Shown here: piece by piece, positions 10,357 through 16,843 of the stretch
Layout of the letters: each line of letters starts with the position of its first letter
Position numbering within the stretch: position 1 is the first letter of the stretch
The notes under the pieces: model-generated
What the model was told of the DNA's origin: nothing
What the model saw: the letters and a program-made list of their open reading frames with translations, nothing else
Database searches by the model: none
From: Halocafeteria seosinensis
Lineage: Eukaryota; Sar; Bigyra; Bicosoecida
Reading direction: 5' to 3'
Length of the DNA: 22,515 nt
NCBI GenBank assembly: GCA_001687465.1
Contig: LVLI01001110.1
Coordinates: 1 to 22,515 of the forward strand
Program-made: the position numbers and the translations under genes

Positions 10357-10869
10357 GTTATCGTAGACGTTTGCAACACGACACTACAATGGCAAAGAGG
10401 GCTATTCTTCTCGTATTTCAAAGAAGAATGCAAGCTAATTTGTTCAATAAGAACAAAATAAGCGCAATAAATAAAACGCGAAAAATGACTTGTCTAACTT
10501 TTTTCAATCCAATTGAATCTCGTTTAAGTGGCCGACTTCTTCTGTTTCTTCCAAACGATGTTGAAGAAGCGCAGCAACTCTTCAACTTCAACGTAACCGG
10601 CCCAAGAACTTCGACGAAAAAGAATCGAAGAAGGTAAGAACTTCCGTAAAATATAAGAAGCTAACTAGTGCAAACGGTTTGATGTGTTTGTATGTACCGG
10701 TATGCACAAAATGTATACCTATGCTCATGGTTGTTTTACCATTGTCGCACACATGTACTACCACTGTGCTACTGTAGATCAGTGAGTAGATCATGAACAG
10801 CATGAAGTCTTTCAGGTCTTTGACGAGTGCGGTTGCTTCAAACATCAGCACGGAGGAATATCTGTTGTA
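10357..10869 (-). promoter_or_regulatory. HSP70 upstream region with TTC/GAA inverted repeats but no canonical heat shock element
   Basis: This is the 5' flank of HSP70, read on the minus strand. Two perfect inverted repeats built on TTC/GAA are present: TTGTTC-AATAA-GAACAA at 10440-10456 and TTCAAT-CCA-ATTGAA at 10503-10517. I find no canonical TTCnnGAA or GAAnnTTC here; the closest are TTCnnnGAA (two) and GAAnTTC (two). A correctly spaced TTCCGGAA does occur inside the intron at 10209-10216, flanked by a third, mis-spaced GAA. Whether any of these bind heat shock factor is unknown. Confidence 0.35.
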
Positions 10870-11058
10870 TTATCTTTCTCCGTTATTCAGCTGAGCGTCC
10901 TCAATTGCGGGATCTACTTCAAACCAGGAACCTTGGTATTGATCCACCCAGCGCCTGTACCATTCAACGCTGAAGGGTGTATACGGTAGCCAGTTGTTTC
11001 GGAACTGCAAAATACGCTCAAAGAAGTTGTTGTGTTCACGTGGTTTCCGGATGTTCCA
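10870..11058 (-). pseudogene. Orphan coding remnant or terminal exon, 62 codons, family unknown
   Basis: An open stretch of 62 codons ending in TAA at 10872-10870 has protein-like, aromatic-rich composition: NNFFERILQFRNNWLPYTPF then VEWYRRWVDQYQGSWFEVDP. It has no ATG and is closed upstream by a TGA at 11061-11059. It could be the last exon of a spliced gene (a possible acceptor, TATTTTGCAG, lies inside it just before TTCCGAAAC) or the leftover of a dead gene. No upstream exon is visible between it and the SAP gene. I do not recognise the family. The call as coding rests on composition alone. Confidence 0.35.
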
Positions 11059-11299
11059 TCAACAATGAAAAAACAACGCATATTGTATTGTACCGCAATT
11101 CAACGCACTCACATGTACAGTCGTTCATTTATAAAAGTAACACCCTTTTTTTGTTGAAGTGCGGAAACAATTGATCAAAAATAAAAGTAACATTTCTATT
11201 ACTGTACTGATCTAGCCCGAATGGGATGAATATATATAGCATATCAGTATGTTTTAGACTAAAGAGAAACAGAGAAGCAAAAGTTTTGCCTCGATAGCT

Positions 11300-11803
11300 T
11301 CATTTACGCCTTTTACGAGGGGGCTCTTCGTCCAGGTCCAGAACTTCACGGCGCAGCAATTCGAACTGCTGACTTCCGCAGCCTATTTGAAGCATTGAGC
11401 AAGGTTCGATGGTGTTGTTTCGACTTGAATACCCTTTCCATTCGACGTCCATTTCATCGTCGTCCTATATGTATTTCACGAATGGCTCAATCTCGAATAA
11501 TTCCTCCGTGTTTCCAGGAGCCTCCTCTTCAACTTCGTCGTCGTCGCAGTCTTCCTCCACGTTGGGCCCTCCGTTCTCTCCATTATCGCAACTGATGAGT
11601 CCATCTACTTCCTCGTCGGATGCATATGTATGTTCTCCACATTCTGTAGCCACAGGTACAGCGAATTCTTCATGGTCCTCGACCTCTGCCTCCAGTCTTT
11701 CAATGAGTTGGCTCTTCCTGCCAGCAACCGAAAGCTTTCTCTGACGACACAGATACACCAAGTATGGGATATCGTTGTACCAGAAACTATCAATATATAG
11801 CAT
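11300..11803 (-). pseudogene. SAP-domain protein gene interrupted by one in-frame TAG
   Basis: From the ATG at 11803 one frame runs 168 codons to a TGA at 11302-11300, broken only by TAG at 11467-11465 (codon 113). Residues about 10-41 match a SAP domain (LCRQRKLSVAGRKSQLIERL), a helix-extension-helix motif that binds DNA or RNA in nuclear proteins. A strongly acidic segment follows (VEEDCDDDEVEEE). After the TAG the same frame continues for 54 codons with sensible composition (QQFELLRREVLDLDEEPPRK) and ends in a basic PPRKRRK cluster like a nuclear localisation signal. Either the full-length gene acquired a nonsense change, or a 112-aa SAP protein is made and the tail is lost or separately expressed. 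GTGAAATACATATAG would be a frame-keeping 15-nt GT-AG intron, far shorter than the others here and so unlikely. No other convincing donor removes the TAG. Confidence 0.6.
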
Positions 11804-11964
11804 GGTTTCGATTTGGCAGTCTCATGGAAGTTCGGTCATTGCTCTGTCTTTGGCAAATGGCTCTCCAGAAGGAAGAACCCAAGTCCCGTATGTGACAGGT
11901 AGCCCTAAACGACGACGAAGATGTGACTGATGGCCCACCGGCAGCTGGATGTTAGCCGCTACAC

Positions 11965-12750
11965 TTAGGTAGCAGCTGGCGCCCGTGTCTGGCAGCTAAG
12001 GGCCCGCTGTTCCACTAGGAGAGAGGCAGCATAAACGAGTGACTTCAAAGCATTGACGCAGACCCGAACTTCAGTATCCGTTTCCGTCACATCCCACGGG
12101 ACCTCCGCATGGCTAGCTAGCAGTTCATTGCTTAATAGGATTGGGAGGATATTGTTGTTAGTTTCCTCTTGCACGTATAAGTCAATTCGTGTAGCTTGCT
12201 CATCGGCTGTTCTCGAATCCGGATTCCACCCGAGACGTGCCGTCCGTCTCAGTTCTTCGTCCCTCTTCTCTCCTGGCTCTCGATCCCCCTTCCCCATTGG
12301 TGTCTTCCCAACGTTCCATTCCGTCTCGTCCTTACTCACCCGTCTTGACACGGCCGCTTGACTCGCTAGCAGTTCATTGCTTAATAGGATTGGGAGGATA
12401 TTGTTGTTAGTTTCCTCTTGCACGTATAAGTCAGCTCGTGTAGCTTGCTCTTCGGCTGTTCTCGAATCCGAAATCCACCCGAGACGTGCTGTCCGTCTCA
12501 GTTCTTCGTCCCTCTTCTCTCCTGGCTCTCGACCCCCCTTCCCCATTGGTGTCTTCCCAACGTTCCATTCCGTCTCGTCCTTACTCACCCGTCTTGACAC
12601 AGCCGATTGGTAGCCCTTGTGGCCAGTGTGTGGTGCAATGCCCCTCACATATTGTCGATGTTTTGCATTTGCAAGTTATCCATTGTAAGGATAGTGAAGG
12701 ACACTTACCCTCGACGGACTAGACGTGTCTCGCTGCGGATTCTCGGCCAT
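11965..12750 (-). CDS. Candidate two-exon protein with two 83-residue tandem repeats
   Basis: Proposed exon 1 is 12750-12709 (MAENPQRDTSSPSR), ending at a strong donor GG|GTAAGT. A 93-nt intron ends at a weak acceptor (GGCCACAAG), and exon 2 (12615-11965) continues in frame to TAG, giving 230 aa. Exon 2 contains two tandem 83-residue units (from AVSRRVSKDETEWNVGKTPM to NNNILPILLSNELLAS), highly charged in the first half and hydrophobic at the end, then a 50-residue tail (VCVNALKSLVYAASLLVEQR). I do not recognise the family. A diverged inverted copy of the tail at 13.6 kb keeps the same peptide words, which supports a protein-coding origin. However, most differences between the two repeats change amino acids, and each repeat carries an internal GTGAGT, so this may be a repeat family rather than a working gene. 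Confidence 0.38.
12116..12364 (-). repeat. Tandem repeat, copy 1 (249-bp unit)
   Basis: This unit repeats at a period of exactly 249 bp (83 codons) with copy 2. By eye I count nine substitutions and no indels over about 245 bp, roughly 96% identity. Both copies begin at GCTAGCAGTTCATTGC on the plus strand. Confidence 0.95.
12365..12609 (-). repeat. Tandem repeat, copy 2
   Basis: Second copy of the 249-bp unit; similarity to copy 1 fades at about 12609. Both copies keep CGG|GTGAGTAAG on the minus strand (donor-like GT at 12339-12338 and 12588-12587). Confidence 0.95.
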
Positions 12751-13027
12751 CGGGTAACTTGAGTTCTACGAACAACGAGGAGGCGCGATGTCATACGTAG
12801 TAGAAAATAATCCATGGTGTATTCTAATCCTTGTGCATTGGTATAGCCATGGGATACCTTCTCGGAGCAAATTGTACGGTAAACTCCTAGGGGTCATCGG
12901 ACTCCTGAGTCTCCACACTGTGGCAGGTGTATCACTCGCACCACACTGCACTAACTGATGGAGTGTACTTTACACGTACAGTATGCGGAGCGCTACACGC
13001 TATCTACTCGAACTTGTTTTCATGCAG
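12751..13027. other. Intergenic, nothing recognised
   Basis: No coding sequence, repeat or RNA gene is recognised here. It lies between the candidate repeat-protein start and the coiled-coil remnant. Confidence 0.4.
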
Positions 13028-13330
13028 CTAATGGGTTCCGTCTCCACATCGGTGCCGACCATTTTCGACCTTTTGCCACCGAAATGACATGGGGTCCAAC
13101 TCTAGCTCTTTGATCGTTTGCTGTTTACGTCTTTCCTCTTGTCTCCGCTCCAACTCCTCTTAGTGTTTCCGAGCTTTTTCAGGCTGACGCCGCCGTTCTT
13201 CAACTAGATTTTGCATTTCCTCAGCCAGTCGTTGACGCTCGGCTACCGAGTAACCTTCGGATTCCGCTGACGTCAGTACCAAGAGTTTTCGCACTGTTTG
13301 CCATTGAACATAGAGAATGCAAATGGCCAT
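13028..13330 (-). pseudogene. Coiled-coil protein remnant with in-frame TAA
   Basis: From an ATG at 13330 one minus-strand frame runs 101 codons to TAG at 13030-13028, broken by TAA at 13162-13160 (codon 57). On both sides of the stop the peptide is a charged helix typical of a coiled coil: AERQRLAEEMQNLVEERRRQ before and EELERRQEERRKQQ after. It ends with LDPMSFRWQKVENGRHRCG. Continuity of composition across the stop argues for a former gene inactivated by a nonsense change. The 5' end may be missing: a stop closes the frame just before the ATG, and the first residues are hydrophobic, unlike the rest. The family is not identified. Confidence 0.55.
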
Positions 13331-13502
13331 GAGTCGTTATAGGTGCATGTCCCAGTGGGTGACGCATGATCATGACGAGCTACTGGGCTTAGATCACTGG
13401 AGTTATACAGCCCAGAAGCGTCTCGCTTTTGAATTGCTCACGGAGCTTGGAGCGGACGAAAAAAAGTGCGCGGATAAAGGACCGCGATCAGCATCAAAGT
13501 AG
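13317..13502 (+). CDS. Possible small ORF, 61 aa, unknown
   Basis: An ATG-started frame encodes a 61-residue peptide with plausible composition (ELLGLDHWSYTAQKRLAFEL). It overlaps the start of the antisense coiled-coil remnant by 14 bp. No family is recognised and no promoter or splice evidence supports it. It could equally be a fragment of a broken gene. Confidence 0.2.
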   Translation: MQMAMSRYRCMSQWVTHDHDELLGLDHWSYTAQKRLAFELLTELGADEKKCADKGPRSASK

Positions 13503-13560
13503 TTTACCATTAAGAGTCTACCTAATAAGCGTATCAATTGTAGGAACATTTGGTGCTAAT

Positions 13561-13733
13561 GTTGACAATAGCCTGCAATGAACTGCTAGCTAGCAATGTG
13601 GATGTACCGAGGGACAGTTCGGGTTTGCGATATGCGTCAATGCTTTGAAGTCCTGCGGTTGCGTGGTGGAACAGCGGCATGTCACATGTCGAACTGCCAG
13701 CTTAGCAACACTAGGTAGTGTGTATAGGCAGTA
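13561..13733 (+). repeat. Diverged inverted copy of the repeat protein's C-terminal part
   Basis: On the plus strand this segment matches the minus-strand sequence of about 12131-11965. A 20-nt exact match, GCAATGAACTGCTAGCTAGC (13575-13594 against 12131-12112), is followed by patchy similarity. The translation keeps peptide words from the other copy: CVNALKS and VVEQRHVTCRT here, against CVNALKS and LVEQRALSCQT there. No intact ORF remains upstream of the tail. The pair forms a widely spaced inverted repeat about 1.4 kb apart, consistent with a dispersed gene or repeat family. Confidence 0.75.
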
Positions 13734-14284
13734 GTGTACCGCAGTTTGAACTTGCAGATCATTAGGAAGTTCATGGAAGTAACGTTATGGAAGTTGTTGG
13801 TTGCGGTTCTCTTGTTCTTATTATGCGCCCGATGCAAGTGACTATCAAAAGAGCATTAATTACACCGAGACATACATATAAGTACTCTTCTCAATACCAC
13901 GCTCAGCTCCATGAGCTCTCTTCGGTTATATCCTGCAGGATCCCAATGTTCGGGTAACCGGGGGCGGTCGTGCGACTTTGCTTGCGACCACAGCCCACTT
14001 CTATCCGTTAGGTTCCTGCAAAAAGGATGCCTCTTTTAAATCCGTAAACAAGCTTTGTTTCTCTGTATTGGATACATACACGGAGGGACGTACGCATGCG
14101 TATAAAGAGTGAATGGTGGAGTAAATATATACAGCTGCTCGTTCTCATTGTCTCTCACTCTCGCTCCACCGGGGATTCGCGCGCCACATTTTTAGAGCAC
14201 TCTTATTTTGGTCCGTACAGGGCCATATATCCTACATGCAGATCGTATATCGCCCCGTTTAGAAGCCAAAATCGCACGGTTGCC
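13734..14284 (+). promoter_or_regulatory. Upstream region of the coiled-coil gene, with TATA-like box
   Basis: The 550 bp before the start codon hold no recognised gene. TATAAAG at 14101-14107 is a TATA-like element 178 bp upstream of the chosen ATG (14285). Whether it is used is unknown. The coding frame is also open across this part from an ATG at 14096. Confidence 0.35.
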
Positions 14285-16843
14285 ATGAACTCTGAAAAGG
14301 AGCAACAACAAGCGGCCGCTTCAGCAGCCAGTGGTAGTGGAGAAGAACCTGCAGCATCAACAACTACTACGATGAATGGTCCGGCAAAAGACCACTCTGA
14401 GGTTGATGAGAAGGGCCAGGACCATGGAGTACAGTCTCCAACAGGTGCTGGAGCTGAACAGCAAAGGGACCAGGAAGAAGACCACAAGGAACCCAAAGAA
14501 CGCGGAAGTCCACCTAACTCCTCCAATGGTACCGCCACCAGTAATACTACTCAAGGGGGCGTACACGAGGAAAGTACGGCGTACCTTGATGAACCCGGAG
14601 AGAACGAGTACGGCGGCGAAGAACAAGAAGGAGGAGGACACAAGTCGTTGCAAAAGGAGAATCTGCAGGTTCAAAGCCAGGAGCATTCCAGTACCTTCGT
14701 AACGGAAACCAAAGATTCATCATCCCAGAGAAAGGATAAGGTGTCGTCGAGAGATTCATCCAAAAACAAAACTCCCCCATCTAGTGCGCCACAACAGGGA
14801 CATCGTCAAAGCCAGACCCAAGGCAAGCACAAGTCTCACAACCACCATCCTCCCTCAGTACATTCGCAGTCAAGGAGTGCTCGTGGCCAAAGGCCGGAAA
14901 GGCCTCCTCGTGTCGATCGTGGTGGAATGGCGAGTGAGATGCTTCTCGCCCAGCAGCCCATGACTGGTATGGCTGGCTCTCAGTATAACAATGTAGCTGC
15001 TCAGCAGCTACAAGCCACAAAGGAAAGTGAAGGGAGAATTCAGCAGCAGCTCGCGGAGTGGCAAGCTGCCAACATTGCCAATCTCAAGCGCACCAACCTA
15101 ACACTACGCAAACAATACGATGAGCTGCGACTAGAAAACACCAGAAAGCAAAAACAAATACAGGAAATCTCGACAGACCTATCTGGCAAGGAGAAAATGT
15201 TGGCTGCAGAGAAAGGCTATGATCGCAATAATATGGAAATGTTTAACCGCCAGAAAGAAACCGAAGAAAAGTTGGAGGAAGTTACAAAACAGTCTGACGA
15301 TGCAATGCGATCAAAGGTCATGTATGAACATATGAAGGACAGGCTAAAGCAAGAAAAAACAAACTTGGATGTTCAGCTGGATGAGCTCAACGACGAAAAA
15401 CGATCACTGGACGGTCAACTAAGATCACTAAAGCAACAAACCCAAAACGCAAGTCAGGAGCGCAACCGAGGGGAAAAATTGGTAACGCAATTGCGCCACC
15501 ACCTCGAAGCCAGCCGCAGTTCACGCCAGCGCAACTGGAACCAAATTAATAGCCAACTCCAGGCACAGAGCACCCTGCATCAATCAATGGCCAGTAGAGA
15601 GGCGAAACCTCCCAAGCGAAACTTTGATCAAGCTCACCGCGAACGGCTAAAGCACCTGTATATGTCCCGTAAGGTATATGGAACGCTGTTGCTCAGAAAA
15701 ATACAAGATGATCAGCGACGAATCGATAGACTTGAAACTGCCTTCCAACGAATTCGCAGTGCGACTGGTTTGGAAGATGTTGACGAAATCGTTGAAAAAT
15801 TCCAAAGCCGAGAAGGTGTAGAAAACATTCTGCAGTGGAGCGAAAAGGCCGCGCGCGAGAAAATTAACTCGTTAAGGGAAGAGCGTGTTCGCCTTATTTG
15901 GCAGCTCGATGATGCCGAAACCAAAACGGAAGGCAGCACGCAACCACGGTCTCTGTATACACAACTAGAAGACATTCAACGCAGACTTGCTCTCCAGAAG
16001 CGGCACTTGACAGAATCGAAGGAGAAATCACAGCGGAACCTTGTTCTTCTCGAGGAAGTCCAAGCTTGTACCCTGAAGCTCCTCACTAGACTCGAAACCG
16101 CCGAGAAAACGAATGACCATGAGACAGTGTCTGAACTAGGTGATGAGGACCACAAGACGCAGTCTTCGTCGTTGCCCGGGGCGGGCCGCAGTGCGGAAGA
16201 TGAACCGTTGAAGAATGAAAAAGGAGAATACAAGATTGACGTCGCTATTGCCCAGTTAGAGACTAAAGTATCTCGCGTGCTCGCACACTTAGCCGCTGTA
16301 TTTGAACGAGAGGAACAAATTGTTAGTAGGGACGGAGCCACCCAGGAAGGCAGTGGCCAAAGCAAAAGCTCACAGATTGCTGCGGCATTGGGTATTATCA
16401 CGGGGAAAGCTTCGGGCCGTGATGAAACGAAGCAAGATTCACAAGGAGAGGAAGATGGCGTAAAGGACAATGCAGTTCGTGGAGCCCCTGCACAAGTTGT
16501 CGCGGCTCTTGCGGACATGAAACCTGCCCAAGGACCGGAGAATGTCCGTGTGTCTCCTCCGATGACGGATGAGAAGCCACAACAGTACTTGCAATCGCGC
16601 AACCGCTTCGAAGGAGAGGATATTGAGGCTGAATCGGAAGGCGATGATTCAGAAGAAATGGAGTACACCGAAGGGTTTGCTCCAAATGTGCAGGCAAGCA
16701 CGGTTCTGGAGCAACTACACGATCCGGACTCGAAGAACGGCATAGTAGTCGACAGGCGGAGCTTGAAACGACTTGCTGCTATGCTGACCGATTCTAAGCG
16801 AGGAGCCCGACTTCGTCAAGCAGCTGCCTCGCATCATGGCTAA
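14285..16843 (+). CDS. Coiled-coil protein resembling outer dynein arm docking complex subunits (CCDC63/CCDC114/ODA1 type)
   Basis: Intronless, 852 aa from the ATG at 14285 (MNSEKEQQQAAAS). An in-frame ATG at 14096 would add 63 residues, but they are unlike the rest and overlap a TATA-like element, so the internal start is preferred. Residues 1-230 are disordered and polar. Long coiled-coil segments follow, about 245-470 (LRKQYDELRLENTRKQKQIQ, MYEHMKDRLKQEKTNLDVQL) and 450-640. The most telling piece is IRSATGLEDVDEIVEKFQSR (490-509) inside a helix, close to the ATG-(V/I)-xD-V/I-xE-V/I pattern I know from the docking-complex family that anchors outer dynein arms to ciliary doublets. A low-complexity acidic linker and a short basic C-terminus (LKRLAAMLTD, then ARLRQAAASHHG) complete it. 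If the assignment holds, it acts in the axoneme of a flagellated stage. Coiled-coil similarity is easily overread, so the family call is moderate while the gene itself is secure. Confidence 0.8.
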   Translation: MNSEKEQQQAAASAASGSGEEPAASTTTTMNGPAKDHSEVDEKGQDHGVQSPTGAGAEQQRDQEEDHKEPKERGSPPNSSNGTATSNTTQGGVHEESTAYLDEPGENEYGGEEQEGGGHKSLQKENLQVQSQEHSSTFVTETKDSSSQRKDKVSSRDSSKNKTPPSSAPQQGHRQSQTQGKHKSHNHHPPSVHSQSRSARGQRPERPPRVDRGGMASEMLLAQQPMTGMAGSQYNNVAAQQLQATKESEGRIQQQLAEWQAANIANLKRTNLTLRKQYDELRLENTRKQKQIQEISTDLSGKEKMLAAEKGYDRNNMEMFNRQKETEEKLEEVTKQSDDAMRSKVMYEHMKDRLKQEKTNLDVQLDELNDEKRSLDGQLRSLKQQTQNASQERNRGEKLVTQLRHHLEASRSSRQRNWNQINSQLQAQSTLHQSMASREAKPPKRNFDQAHRERLKHLYMSRKVYGTLLLRKIQDDQRRIDRLETAFQRIRSATGLEDVDEIVEKFQSREGVENILQWSEKAAREKINSLREERVRLIWQLDDAETKTEGSTQPRSLYTQLEDIQRRLALQKRHLTESKEKSQRNLVLLEEVQACTLKLLTRLETAEKTNDHETVSELGDEDHKTQSSSLPGAGRSAEDEPLKNEKGEYKIDVAIAQLETKVSRVLAHLAAVFEREEQIVSRDGATQEGSGQSKSSQIAAALGIITGKASGRDETKQDSQGEEDGVKDNAVRGAPAQVVAALADMKPAQGPENVRVSPPMTDEKPQQYLQSRNRFEGEDIEAESEGDDSEEMEYTEGFAPNVQASTVLEQLHDPDSKNGIVVDRRSLKRLAAMLTDSKRGARLRQAAASHHG

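Noticed and set aside
11355-11385. tRNA T-arm-like sequence (GTTCGAAT between complementary arms) on the minus strand
   Set aside because: No acceptor, D or anticodon stems can be built around it, the loop length is wrong, and it lies inside the SAP gene frame.
11465-11467. Reassigned TAG codon as explanation for the SAP gene
   Set aside because: TAG is the natural terminator of the Crinkler/RHS-like gene (19299-19301), so a genome-wide reassignment is not supported.
12116-12609. CRISPR-like array
   Set aside because: Only two copies of a 249-bp unit without spacers, in eukaryotic DNA.
11812-13733. A complete LTR or DNA transposon around the repeats
   Set aside because: No terminal repeats, target-site duplications, transposase, integrase or reverse transcriptase were seen.
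14096-14284. 63-residue N-terminal extension of the coiled-coil protein
   Set aside because: Composition differs from the rest, it overlaps a TATA-like box, and the ATG at 14285 has a better context; transcript data could reverse this.
15976-16743. Minus-strand 255-codon open frame
   Set aside because: Antisense shadow of the coiled-coil gene; the Ser-rich translation comes from reading acidic/Gln-rich codons backwards.
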